A DNA stretch of 64,000 nucleotides from assembly GCA_003248805.1 (NCBI GenBank), contig QFQY01000010.1, forward strand, positions 1 through 64,000, in the 5' to 3' direction. A program made the translations under genes and the position numbers. Shown here piece by piece: positions 31,301-39,465 of the stretch. Position 1 is the stretch's first letter. Each line of letters starts with the position of its first letter. The DNA is from Chelatococcus sp. Lineage in GTDB: Bacteria > Pseudomonadota > Alphaproteobacteria > Rhizobiales > Beijerinckiaceae. Under the pieces are notes generated by a model. That model searched no databases. It was not told the origin of the DNA and was given only the letters and a program-made list of their open reading frames with translations.

Positions 31301-33305
31301 CGGCTGCGACCGCGGTCCGGCCGCCATGCCGCCGCAGATCGTCAACCTGCCTGCGTTTCGCCTGGAACGCGGCCAGGCTGGCGCCGGTCAGCGTCCGCCG
31401 GCTCGGCAGCCTGACCTTCATCGGGTCGACGAAATGGCCGTTGGCCGTGACTTCGTAGTGGACATGCGGCCCCGTCGCCAGGCCGGTCGTGCCGACATAG
31501 CCGACGATGTCGCCCATATGCACATGGGTGCCCGGCGTGATGTTGCGGCCGATGCTGGCGAGGTGGTTGTAGGCGCTGGCATAGCCTTCGGAATGTTGGA
31601 GCTCGACCCGGTTGCCGTAGCCGGAACGCGCTCCGGCCGCGACGACCGTGCCGTCGCCGGCCGCCATGATCGGCGTTCCGCGCGGCGCCGCCCAGTCGAC
31701 GCCGTTATGCAGCCGCGAGTAGTGCAGGATCGGGTGGTAGCGCATGCCGAAGGGCGAGCTGATCCTGCCGACCTGCACCGGCCTGCGCAGCAGGAGCTTG
31801 GCGCGGGAGACGCCGTTCTCGTCGAGATAGTCGCGCGATGCGCCATCCGCCGAAGCGAACGGATAGGCGGCCTGGGTCTCGTCGCCCGCCGTGAGCGCCG
31901 CGAAGAGCAGGACGTGCTGGCTGCCGGCCCCGGTCTCGTCCTCGGTGTAGACCAGCTCCAGGCGGTCTCCCGCCGCCACGGCCTGCCGCAGGTCCGTGCC
32001 CGTCGCGAAGGCGCGGACGGCCTCCTCGATGACGTCGCGCGGAACTTCGCTCTTCAGCGCTCCGGCATAGGCGCTCTGGTAGAGCGTCACGTCGTCCTCG
32101 CCCTCCTGCTCCTCCTGCGCCTTGGACTTGGGGATCGTCCGTTCCGCCAACGGGCCTCCGGGCCTGCCGAGATCGACGAAAGCGCCCCGGTCCGTCTCCG
32201 CCACGACGCGCTGCGGGCCGTTCTCGTCGAACAGCATCAGTCGCTGGATCGTGCGGCCCGAGGGGCCGGGTCCGATCGTCAGGCGCAGATGCTGCCCCTC
32301 CCGCAGCTCGGCCACATGGCCGCGGCCGAGCGCGGCGACGATGGCCTCGCTCCTCTCCGCCGAGGCACCTTGCGCGGCGAGGAGCGCGGCGAGGCTCACG
32401 CCGCGGCCGAGCGTGAGGTCGACCTCCTCGAAACGCTCCGTGGCATCGGTGCCGGGGCGCGCGGAGGTCAGGTTCTCGGGCACGATCCGGACATCCAGCG
32501 CGCCGAAGCGGCCGAGTTTGGCCGTGGCCTCCTGCGCGTCGAGCAGCTCGGCGCCGAGCCGCAGCGTGCGCGACAGCATGCGCTGCTCCGAGAAGCCGGG
32601 CGGCAGGCCGCTCCCTGCGGCCGTGAGCTTCGCCAGCTCGGCCACCTGCGCCACGACCGCTTCGTCGGTGAGGGTGAGGCTTTCGTCGCCTGCCCCGGCC
32701 TCGGCGAGATCGCGGCGGGTAATCGAGACATCGGCATCGGCGGGGTCGACCGAATCGGCGGAGGTCTCGGGCGGCGCGGCGGCTCCGAGCTGGACGGTCT
32801 CGATCGGCGGGATGTCGAGCGCCGCCACGGGCAGGGGCGAGAGACCCACCGACACATGCGCGATCGCATGGACCTTGATGATCTCCTGCCCGCCGGCCGT
32901 CTCCGTCAGCGGAGCCCGGAAATGCAGCGCCGAGCTGATGGCGAAGCTCTGCTTGAGCAGACTGTCGCCCTTGCGCGAACTCCGCGCGCCGGCGCTGTCG
33001 TTCGGCCCGGCCACGGAGGCACGGACCGGGCGGCGGGCGGCGAGGTTGCGGGTGCGGGATATCTGCAGCGCCGAGCCGAGCAGTCCGGCGCCCGAGAGGC
33101 CGATCAGCGTGCAGGCCGCGAGCCAGCGCCAGTTGATGCGGCGCGATTCGGCCGGAAGGACTCCAGTACGGGGCGCGAAGACTGGCTCCACCCCATCGTC
33201 GTGACGAGGAAACACTGCGCGGCCGATCTCCTGGCGGGCGCCTCGGCACCCGCAAGCATCGGACCGCAAAGGAGAAATCCTCTCCGCGGCGATCCGACGC
33301 GACAA
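31284..33305 (-). CDS. M23 family metallopeptidase, membrane-anchored
   Basis: 673-residue envelope protein. A cytoplasmic N-terminus of about 55 residues precedes one transmembrane segment (WRWLAACTLIGLSGAGLLGSAL, about residues 59-80). A long periplasmic region follows, and a C-terminal peptidase M23 (LytM) domain with HNGVDWAAPRGTPIMAAGDG and GLATGPHVHYEV, the HxxxD and HxH zinc ligands. Such enzymes cut peptidoglycan cross-links or regulate other hydrolases. The middle region (GRGVSLAALLAAQGASAERS, LREGQHLRLTIGP) looks like the OapA/LysM-like domain often paired with M23. TTG 33305 is used because the frame has no ATG near its start; a GTG at 33215 (VFPRHDDGVEP) is an alternative. It lies 115 bases downstream of the kinase gene. 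Confidence 0.88.
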   Translation of the reverse strand: MSRRIAAERISPLRSDACGCRGARQEIGRAVFPRHDDGVEPVFAPRTGVLPAESRRINWRWLAACTLIGLSGAGLLGSALQISRTRNLAARRPVRASVAGPNDSAGARSSRKGDSLLKQSFAISSALHFRAPLTETAGGQEIIKVHAIAHVSVGLSPLPVAALDIPPIETVQLGAAAPPETSADSVDPADADVSITRRDLAEAGAGDESLTLTDEAVVAQVAELAKLTAAGSGLPPGFSEQRMLSRTLRLGAELLDAQEATAKLGRFGALDVRIVPENLTSARPGTDATERFEEVDLTLGRGVSLAALLAAQGASAERSEAIVAALGRGHVAELREGQHLRLTIGPGPSGRTIQRLMLFDENGPQRVVAETDRGAFVDLGRPGGPLAERTIPKSKAQEEQEGEDDVTLYQSAYAGALKSEVPRDVIEEAVRAFATGTDLRQAVAAGDRLELVYTEDETGAGSQHVLLFAALTAGDETQAAYPFASADGASRDYLDENGVSRAKLLLRRPVQVGRISSPFGMRYHPILHYSRLHNGVDWAAPRGTPIMAAGDGTVVAAGARSGYGNRVELQHSEGYASAYNHLASIGRNITPGTHVHMGDIVGYVGTTGLATGPHVHYEVTANGHFVDPMKVRLPSRRTLTGASLAAFQAKRRQVDDLRRHGGRTAVAAGVGLN

Positions 33306-33420
33306 TATGGGGCGAGATCGCCGCGATCACGTCCGAAAGCGACGCGCGGCGATCCAGGCACGGCTGTGTTTGAACGGCGCGGGGGCGGCGAAACTATGGC
33401 CGTCGGCCGGCCGAAACTCT

Positions 33421-36333
33421 CTAGCCCGCCAGCACCCTCTGCGGCGGGAAGGTGACCTCGACCAGCGTGCCTTCCCGCTTGACGCTGGTGATGGACATGG
33501 CGGCGCGGTTGGCCTCGATCAGGGCCTTGGTCAGTGGCAGGCCGAGGCCCGTGCCGCCGGCGCGGCGCGTGGCCGGAACCTGCCGGAACGGCTCGAGCGC
33601 GAGCTTGATCTCCTCGTCGTCCATGCCGATGCCGGTGTCGCGCACGCGCAGGATCGCCTCGCCCTGGTCGCCCAGCGCCGTCGAGACGATGACCTGTCCA
33701 CCGGCGTCGGTGAACTTCACGGCGTTGGACAGCAGGTTGATGACGATCTGGCGGATCGAGCGTTCGTCGGCGACGACGGGCGGCAGCTTCGGCGAGAGCC
33801 CGGAGCGCAGCACGACCTTGCCTCGCTGCGCCTCGGGCTGCAGCAGCGCGACGGCGGAGAGCGCGATCTCGTTCAGATTGACGCTGACGAAGTCGAGATC
33901 GAGCTTGCCGGCCTCGATCTTGGCGAGGTCGAGCAGGTCGTTGACGAGGCTGATGACGTAGCCGCCCGACTGGTGGATGTCGCGCAGATACTCCTTGTAG
34001 CGCTCGTTGGCGATCGGCCCGAAGCGCTCTTCCGCCATCACCTCGGCAAAGCCGATGATGGCGTTGAGCGGTGTGCGGATCTCGTGGCTGATCTTGGCGA
34101 GCACGTCGGATTTCTGGGCGCTCGCCTTCTCCGCGGTCTTGCGCGCCTCGACCAGCTCGCCCTCGGTCTTCTTCCAGGCGGTGATGTCGCGCAGCACCGC
34201 ACAGAAGCGCCGCTCATGGCCGTGCGCGATCTGGCCCATCGTCATGAACAGCGGAATCTTGCCGCCCTGGCGCACGCGGCCGACGACCTCGCGCCCGTCG
34301 TTCATCACCGAGGCGACACCGCCGCCCTTCAGCCCCTCGAGATAGTCGAGCGCGGGCGCATGGCTCTCGGCCGCGAACAGCAGCGTGAAGAGCTCGCCCG
34401 TGACCTCGCGCTGGTCGTAGCCGAACAGCGCCTCGGCCGTCTTGTTCAGCGAGAGGATGCGGCCGCGTTCGTCGATCGTGACGACGCCGTCGGTCGCGGT
34501 GTCGAGCATGGCGGTGAGCTCGGCGATGCGCGATTCCCGCACGTCGACATCGAGTCTGAGAGCCTCGACGCGGGCGGCGCTCTCGGCCTCCTCGGCCGCG
34601 AACTCGGCCGCCAGCTCCTCCTCCTCGGCCTCCTCCGGCGTCAGCACCTTGGCCTCGCCGCCGCCTGCGTGGTGGCGGAACGCCATCAGCGTCGCGGGCT
34701 CGCCCTGCCAGTTCACGCTCGACAGCACGGCCTCGACGCGGACGAAGGCGCCGAGCCGGTCGATCAGCGTCATCGGCCCGCCTTCCGCCCGGGCCGCGCC
34801 CTTGATCATGCGGCTCACGCCGCCGGCAGCCTCGAGGTCGTCGAGATCGGCGTAGTCGAGCAGGTCGAGCAGCGTCCGGTTGGCGTAGAGCGCCTGCTCG
34901 CCGCGATTGACCAGAACGGCGGTGGGCAGCCGGTCGAGAATGTCGGCATGGGAGTTCGGCATGCGCCGGCGCGTCTCGCGGGGCGCGGGCCCCTCGCTCG
35001 ACGGCGGCGGGGTATCGGCCGGCTTGATCTGCAGCGGCGCGACCGGCGGCAGGCGCAGCGCCGCGACGCCCTCGTCCTCGCCCGCGATCCGCGCGCCGAG
35101 CGCCTTGGCGATCTCGCGGAAGGCATTGCGCTCGGCCGAGCTCAGATGCCGTGGCGCCTCGGGCACGGGCCTGTCGCCGTCGACGGGCCCGCCACGCAGC
35201 GTCACGATGTTGTCCCCGGCCACGGGCGCGGCGATCTCCGGCTTCGCGGCGGGCTCGACCGTCTGCTCCGGCACGGAGGCCGCTTCCGCTTCCGTCTCTT
35301 CCTGTTCGACGTCCGTCTCTTCGGCTTGCGTGCGCAGGTCCGCCTGTGCGGCCTCTGCGGGCGGCTCGGCCGGCACGTCCTCGCGCGCCTCGTCGACGGG
35401 CGGCAGCGGCGCCGCGCCGGGCTCGAACGTCTCGGAGAGCGGTGCCCGGACCTCGTTCGCTGCGAGGGCCGGGCGCGCGTCCCGAACGGCCGCCTCGTCC
35501 GCGACGGTCGGGCCGATGGCGGGGAAGGGCTCCAGCAGATCGAGATGGGCGATGCCGAAGCCGCGGAAGCCCGCGAGCCGGCGCCCGGCGTCGAGGACGG
35601 GAGCGCCCGACAATTCGACGCGCGCGCCGTCGCCGGTCGACGGCACGCGCCAGAGAACGTCGTGCCCGCTCCATGTCTCGGGGGTGGCGAGGCGCTCGAT
35701 CAGCCCGCCCGTGCGGTCGATCACGTCCTGGCCGAGGAGCTCGCTCCAGCTCCGGCCGGGCAGGGCCTGCGCCGCCTCGCTCCCGACCAGCTCGGCGATG
35801 TTCGGGGACAGCCGGGAGAGGCGCCCGTCGGCGTCGCTCTGCCAGACGAAACGGACCGTGCTGCGCCTCGTCGGAGCAGGCGAGGGCGCGGCAGGCTCCG
35901 CCGCCGCCTCGACCGGCGCGATGGCGGCCACGCTCTCCGGCGGCCGCACCGCCACCCCGATCCGCCGCAGCTCGGAGGCCGGGACGGCGATCGCGAGCAC
36001 GGGCTGCGCGTCGGTCTCGATCAGCAGCCGGCAGCCGCAGGTGGCGGGCAGCGCGGCGAATCCGGTCGTCAGGCGCAATCTTTCGAGGCGCAGCCCGCTC
36101 TGCGGAGCCAGCCCCCCCGCCAGCAAGGCGAGCCTGCGGCGCGTCTGCTCGGGCAGGCCGGGCCAGGCGTCGTCGCCGCCCGCCAGAGCGCGGCCGACCG
36201 CGTTGGCATGGACCAGCCGGCCGCTTTCGGCGTCCCAGAGCATGAGGGCGCCGCCCGCCACAAACGAGGCGAGCACCATGTCGCGCTCGGCCTCCGCGCC
36301 GCGTCGCGCCCAGTGCTGTCCGGCTTCGTTCAT
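33421..36333 (-). CDS. PAS-domain histidine kinase, PdhS/DivJ-like
   Basis: 970-residue cytosolic sensor kinase. Residues 1-400 hold a first sensor region and an acidic, Pro/Ala/Glu-rich linker. About 460-570 is a PAS-like segment (LPTAVLVNRGEQALYANRTLLDLLDY). A short acidic coiled segment (EEAEEEELAAEFAAEEAES) leads into a second PAS at about 605-730 (TATDGVVTIDERGRILSLNKTAEALFGYD). HisKA is SDVLAKISHEIRTPLNAIIGFAEVM with phospho-His near residue 748, and HATPase_c has NLLSNAVKF, RDTGIGM, TGLGLPL. The kinase core FGPIANERYKEYLRDIHQSG matches PdhS-type kinases that act on DivK in Brucella; that function is inferred. No membrane segment and no cognate regulator gene next to it. Confidence 0.92.
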   Translation of the reverse strand: MNEAGQHWARRGAEAERDMVLASFVAGGALMLWDAESGRLVHANAVGRALAGGDDAWPGLPEQTRRRLALLAGGLAPQSGLRLERLRLTTGFAALPATCGCRLLIETDAQPVLAIAVPASELRRIGVAVRPPESVAAIAPVEAAAEPAAPSPAPTRRSTVRFVWQSDADGRLSRLSPNIAELVGSEAAQALPGRSWSELLGQDVIDRTGGLIERLATPETWSGHDVLWRVPSTGDGARVELSGAPVLDAGRRLAGFRGFGIAHLDLLEPFPAIGPTVADEAAVRDARPALAANEVRAPLSETFEPGAAPLPPVDEAREDVPAEPPAEAAQADLRTQAEETDVEQEETEAEAASVPEQTVEPAAKPEIAAPVAGDNIVTLRGGPVDGDRPVPEAPRHLSSAERNAFREIAKALGARIAGEDEGVAALRLPPVAPLQIKPADTPPPSSEGPAPRETRRRMPNSHADILDRLPTAVLVNRGEQALYANRTLLDLLDYADLDDLEAAGGVSRMIKGAARAEGGPMTLIDRLGAFVRVEAVLSSVNWQGEPATLMAFRHHAGGGEAKVLTPEEAEEEELAAEFAAEEAESAARVEALRLDVDVRESRIAELTAMLDTATDGVVTIDERGRILSLNKTAEALFGYDQREVTGELFTLLFAAESHAPALDYLEGLKGGGVASVMNDGREVVGRVRQGGKIPLFMTMGQIAHGHERRFCAVLRDITAWKKTEGELVEARKTAEKASAQKSDVLAKISHEIRTPLNAIIGFAEVMAEERFGPIANERYKEYLRDIHQSGGYVISLVNDLLDLAKIEAGKLDLDFVSVNLNEIALSAVALLQPEAQRGKVVLRSGLSPKLPPVVADERSIRQIVINLLSNAVKFTDAGGQVIVSTALGDQGEAILRVRDTGIGMDDEEIKLALEPFRQVPATRRAGGTGLGLPLTKALIEANRAAMSITSVKREGTLVEVTFPPQRVLAG

Positions 36334-36497
36334 GCCCGTCGCTCGACTCCGGCGTTATGGCTAACGAAGCTTTAATAGCGCCGGCGCGCTCGCAAATCCA
36401 TGGAAGCCGGAAAAGCTCTCCCGCTTCGACTCGAAACAGCGTTAACATGCCAGCCCGGGCGGCGGCGCATTCTTGTCATTGCGGTGCAAAAAAGCTA

Positions 36498-36508
36498 TTG
36501 CAATGCAA
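36498..36508. promoter_or_regulatory. TGCA-type motif upstream of the phasin gene
   Basis: TTGCAATGCAA, with another TGCA at 36485-36488, about 50 bases before the phasin start. Phasin genes are repressed by PhaR proteins that prefer TGC/TGCA-rich sites in Paracoccus and relatives, so this is a candidate PhaR-type operator. Evidence is motif and position only. Confidence 0.3.
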
Positions 36509-36553
36509 CAGGGGCGGCCATCGGTTCGGTGGCGACAACATGGAGGATCACCC

Positions 36554-36949
36554 ATGGCAGACAAGACGCCCTACGAGATTCCGAACGAGATGCGCGACTT
36601 CGCCGAGCGGAGCGTCGAACAGGCCCGCAAGGCCTTCGACGGTTTCATCGGCGCCGCGCAGAAGGCCGTCGAAACCGCGCACGGCTCGGCCGAGTCGGCG
36701 CGCGTGAGCACGCATGACGCCGCGCTCAAGGCGATCACCTATGCCGAGAGCAACGTCGCGGCCGCGTTCGATCTGGCCCAGAAGCTGGTTCGCTCGAAGG
36801 ATTTCAGCGAGGTCATGCAGCACCAGTCCGAATTCCTGAAGGCGCAGATGACGACGCTGCAGACGCAGATCAGGGAATTGAGCACTGCGGCGCAGGATGT
36901 CGCGGCCAAGGCCGCCGACACCGTGAAGAAGGCCGCCAAGCCCGAGTGA
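36554..36949 (+). CDS. Phasin family protein
   Basis: 131-residue phasin, a small amphipathic helical protein that coats polyhydroxyalkanoate granules. The sequence is nearly all helix: YEIPNEMRDFAERSVEQARKAFDGFIGAAQKAVE, split at natural helix breaks, then KAITYAESNVAAAFDLAQKLVRSKDFSEVMQHQSEFLKAQM, which is the Phasin_2 core, and a coiled C-terminus ending AADTVKKAAKPE. ATG 36554 has GGAGG 10 bases upstream; residues of the open frame before it are non-coding. A second phasin-like gene follows 145 bases later, past a weak 7-bp hairpin (36957-36983). Confidence 0.93.
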   Translation: MADKTPYEIPNEMRDFAERSVEQARKAFDGFIGAAQKAVETAHGSAESARVSTHDAALKAITYAESNVAAAFDLAQKLVRSKDFSEVMQHQSEFLKAQMTTLQTQIRELSTAAQDVAAKAADTVKKAAKPE

Positions 36950-37094
36950 TCGACAGGTCCGGTTGCCCTCGCGGCGACCGGACATGCGACCGGGAGGGCG
37001 TTCGGCTGGACGATGGGACCAGGCGGAGGGATCGCTCCGTCACCACCGCAGGCCCGTGGCGAGCGGGCTTGCGGTACATCCGAGGGAGACCGCT

Positions 37095-38234
37095 ATGGCC
37101 AAGCCCCCGCCGACCAAGGTGAAATCGAAGGCTCCGGTGACCTTGCCGCAGATCCGGGCCCTGTCGCCGAAGGCGCCAGCCGAGACGCAGCTCGCGCCTG
37201 CATCTGCGCCCGCAACGCCCCTCAAGGTCGAATCGGCAGGCTCCGCGCCGCTGCCGGCCACGGCAACGGCGATGCCCGCAGCGGCCCAGTTCGAGGCCGC
37301 CAAGCCCGAATCGGCCAAGCCCGAACCCGCCAAATCTGAACCTGCCAAGTCTGAACCTGCCAAGGCCGAGGCCCCGAAGATCGAGGCCGCCACCTCGGCG
37401 AGCGTCGGCACGTCCATGGCCTCGCCGGCCGCCGCCGCGCCCGTCGTTGCGAAACCAGCTGCCGCAAAGCCCGACGTCACGACGGCCGCGCCGGAAAAGG
37501 CCGTTCAGTCCAAGACGGCTCCGGCCAAGGCGGCTGTTCCCGCCAAGACTACTACCGCCAAGACTGCTCCTGCCAAGACTGCTCCCGCCAAGGCGGCCGC
37601 TTCCGGCAAGACCGTTCCGAGCAAGAGCGCTCCGAGCAAGGCCGTCTCCGTCGTAGGGAAGGACAAGGCGGCCAAGCCCCTTTCGGCTCCCGCACCGGCG
37701 CCTTCCGCACCGGCGGCTGCCGCGCCCAAGGCGACGCCGTTGAAGCCCGCCGTCGAGGCTGTCGTCTCGATGACGGCGAGTGCGGCGAAGTCCGTCGAAA
37801 AGGCGGTGGAGAAATCGGCGGACACGGTGGCCGCGGCGTCGGAGACGCTGATCCGCACGGCCAAGGCCGCCGCCGACGCGGCGGTCGCCAAGGCGGCCGA
37901 GGCGGCGAGGGCCGCCAAGCCGTCCGCGCCCGCCTCGCTCGCGGCCATGCCGTTGCCTCGCCCGCCCCAGGTCGCGGTGCTGGCGGGAGAGACGATGATG
38001 ACGCAGGCTCTCGCCATGGCCCGGGCTTTCGGCGCCCTCCAGACCCGGATTCTTGATCATGCCTGCGCCGAGCTGAAGGCGACGCTGGCTGAGGCGGAGG
38101 AATTGGCGCGCACCGACAGCGCGGCCGACGCCGTGGCCCTCCAGGCCAAGGCGGTCCGCCGCAGCTACGAGTCCTATGCCGATCACCTGAAGGAGCTCGC
38201 GCGGGTCGTCAGCGACGCCACCCGCAAGGGCTGA
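37095..38234 (+). CDS. Phasin with long Lys/Pro/Ala-rich N-terminal domain
   Basis: 379-residue protein in two parts. Residues 1 to about 245 are low complexity, dominated by Lys, Pro, Ala, Ser and Thr, with units such as KSEPAKSEPAKAE and TAKTAPAKTAPAKAA; this resembles histone H1-like tails. From about 245 the chain becomes helical (VEKSADTVAAASETLIRTAKAAADAAVAKAA), and the last 100 residues form a phasin domain (TMMTQALAMARAFGALQTRILDHAC, SYESYADHLKELARVVSDATRKG). In Pseudomonas PhaF a phasin domain is joined to an AAKP-type DNA-binding tail, but there the tail is C-terminal; here the order is reversed. A role in tying PHA granules to DNA is inference. ATG 37095 follows GAGGGAG. Confidence 0.82.
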   Translation: MAKPPPTKVKSKAPVTLPQIRALSPKAPAETQLAPASAPATPLKVESAGSAPLPATATAMPAAAQFEAAKPESAKPEPAKSEPAKSEPAKAEAPKIEAATSASVGTSMASPAAAAPVVAKPAAAKPDVTTAAPEKAVQSKTAPAKAAVPAKTTTAKTAPAKTAPAKAAASGKTVPSKSAPSKAVSVVGKDKAAKPLSAPAPAPSAPAAAAPKATPLKPAVEAVVSMTASAAKSVEKAVEKSADTVAAASETLIRTAKAAADAAVAKAAEAARAAKPSAPASLAAMPLPRPPQVAVLAGETMMTQALAMARAFGALQTRILDHACAELKATLAEAEELARTDSAADAVALQAKAVRRSYESYADHLKELARVVSDATRKG

Positions 38235-38362
38235 CGCGGCGGCTTGGAAAGGAGCCGCGCGACGTCGCGATTCCGCGGTTGCATTCGGACGGAGAGGGCA
38301 CTAGGTTCCGCGCCGTCTGAGACGGTCGGCGCCTGCGGCGCGATCGTCGGCCCTGGATGTGG

Positions 38363-38439
38363 GCAGCCATAGCTCAGTTGGTTAGAGCGCTAGATTGTGG
38401 ATCTAGAGGTCCCCCGTTCAAGCCGGGGTGGCTGTACCA
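38363..38439 (+). tRNA. tRNA-His (GTG anticodon)
   Basis: 77-nt cloverleaf including encoded CCA. Acceptor GCAGCCA pairs with TGGCTGT (first pair G-U). D arm AGCTCAGTTGGTTAGAGC, anticodon stem ctaga/tctag with loop TTGTGGA (anticodon GTG at 38397-38399), and T arm CCCCCGTTCAAGCCGGGG-like. The discriminator is A73 and no G-1:C73 pair is possible, as known for alphaproteobacterial tRNA-His. Confidence 0.96.
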
Positions 38440-38650
38440 TCCGTCCGCCGTTTCCGCCGGCCGCCCGTGCGGCGTTCCCGAAACGTCATCACCTCCGGGC
38501 ACGGCGGGTGTCTTCCCGCCCTTGAAGGGACGCGACGCCTCCTCCATATCCTTGTGTGACGGAGGGGTCGGCCTTCCGTCGCGGGATGCTGCAACAGCGG
38601 GTCCCGTCGTCTTGGAGGCGCCTCTCGGGGGCTTCGGCAAAGGTATGGGA

Positions 38651-39079
38651 ATGACGCGTACGCCCAGTCTCTCGCATCCCTTCCTGCTCGGTTTCGACGA
38701 TATCGAACGCGCGCTGGATCGGGTGGCAAAAGGTGCCGGCGAGGGCTATCCGCCCTACAACATCGAGCGTCTTTCGCGGACGCAGGATGAGCCGGACCGG
38801 TTGCGGATCACCTTGGCGGTCGCGGGATTCTCGCGGGATCAGCTCGAGATCACCCTCGAGGAGAACCAGCTCACCATCCGGGGTCGCCAGAGCGACGACA
38901 AGACCCGGCAGTTCCTGCATCGCGGCATCGCCGCGCGGCAGTTCCAGCGCAGCTTCCTGCTCGCCGAGGGCATGCAGGTGCTCGGGGCGGATTTGTCGAA
39001 CGGCCTGTTGGCCATCGACCTCGCCCGCCCGGAACCGGAACGGCTCGTGCGGCGTATCGATATAGCGTGCCGCGACTGA
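38651..39079 (+). CDS. Hsp20 family small heat-shock protein
   Basis: 142-residue small heat-shock protein (IbpA-like) that holds unfolding proteins. The alpha-crystallin domain runs about residues 35-130: YPPYNIERLSRTQDEPDRLRITLAVAGFSRDQLEITLEENQLTIRGRQ, by segments, then FLHRGIAARQFQRSFLLAEGMQV and NGLLAIDLARPEPE. The usual IxI tail is not evident. ATG 38651 (MTRTPSLSHPFLLGF) is preferred to ATG 38645 because AAAGG is then correctly spaced. It lies 211 bases after tRNA-His and is followed by DUF1150, a common pair in Hyphomicrobiales. I looked for a ROSE RNA thermometer in the leader and could not make a convincing one. Confidence 0.93.
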   Translation: MTRTPSLSHPFLLGFDDIERALDRVAKGAGEGYPPYNIERLSRTQDEPDRLRITLAVAGFSRDQLEITLEENQLTIRGRQSDDKTRQFLHRGIAARQFQRSFLLAEGMQVLGADLSNGLLAIDLARPEPERLVRRIDIACRD

Positions 39080-39103
39080 GCGGGCCTGCCGAGCCGACGG
39101 AAG

Positions 39104-39128
39104 GGATGCAATTCGCGGTTTTGCATCC
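39104..39128. repeat. Inverted repeat between hsp20 and DUF1150
   Basis: ggatgcaa, nine bases, ttgcatcc: perfect 8-bp arms 25 bases after the hsp20 stop. It may act as a processing or pausing site between the two genes, or as an operator for the DUF1150 gene. No T-run of note. Confidence 0.4.
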
Positions 39129-39187
39129 GTTCATGATTGCAGGTGCATCATCATGACCGCATTCGCACTGCTCTGAAGGAGGGCGCG

Positions 39188-39454
39188 ATGAACGAAGACC
39201 AGATTCTCATCCAGACGGCTCCCCTGACCGCCGCCGAATTCGCGGCGCTCGGTACCGGAGAGGTCGCCTATCTCAAGCCGATGAGCTCGGACGAGCTGTC
39301 GCGGATCTTTCCGCAGGCTCCCAAGATCGAGTCGGGCCTACAGCTCTTCGCGCTGCTGTCGGCCGACGGCGCGCCGATCCTGGTGACGGATTCCCGCGAG
39401 GCCGCGACCGCCAATGCCTGGGAGCATGACCTGCGCATGGTGAGCGTGCACTGA
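39188..39454 (+). CDS. DUF1150 family protein
   Basis: 88-residue soluble protein of the DUF1150 family: LTAAEFAALGTGEVAYLKPMSSDEL, then QLFALLSADGAPILVTDSREAATANAWEHDLRMVSVH. The conserved Trp and C-terminal VSVH are typical. It is regularly encoded beside Hsp20 in Hyphomicrobiales; no biochemical function is established. ATG 39188 follows a strong GAAGGAGGG site. It converges on the alpha/beta hydrolase gene, with 11 bases between stops. Confidence 0.9.
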   Translation: MNEDQILIQTAPLTAAEFAALGTGEVAYLKPMSSDELSRIFPQAPKIESGLQLFALLSADGAPILVTDSREAATANAWEHDLRMVSVH

Positions 39455-39465
39455 CGCGGTTCGCG

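Noticed and set aside
29862..33455. A 1197-codon open frame on the plus strand running through mgtE and opposite the M23 peptidase gene.
   Set aside because: It is out of frame with mgtE and antisense to the peptidase, has an Arg/Ala/Gly-rich nonsense composition and no ribosome-binding site. Long shadow frames are expected at this GC content.
33307..36375. A 1022-codon open frame antisense to the histidine kinase.
   Set aside because: The kinase frame shows complete HisKA, HATPase and PAS motifs; the antisense frame has none and is rich in Arg, Gly and Asp as expected for a shadow.
37310..37620. Short tandem repeats that could suggest a CRISPR array.
   Set aside because: Units are about 15 bases (tctgaacctgccaag type), have no spacers, and stay in frame as the KSEPAK/KTAPAK low-complexity region of a phasin.
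38440..38650. ROSE-type RNA thermometer in the hsp20 leader.
   Set aside because: I could not find the conserved UYGCU-like strand facing a Shine-Dalgarno sequence; the local hairpins are ordinary GC-rich ones.
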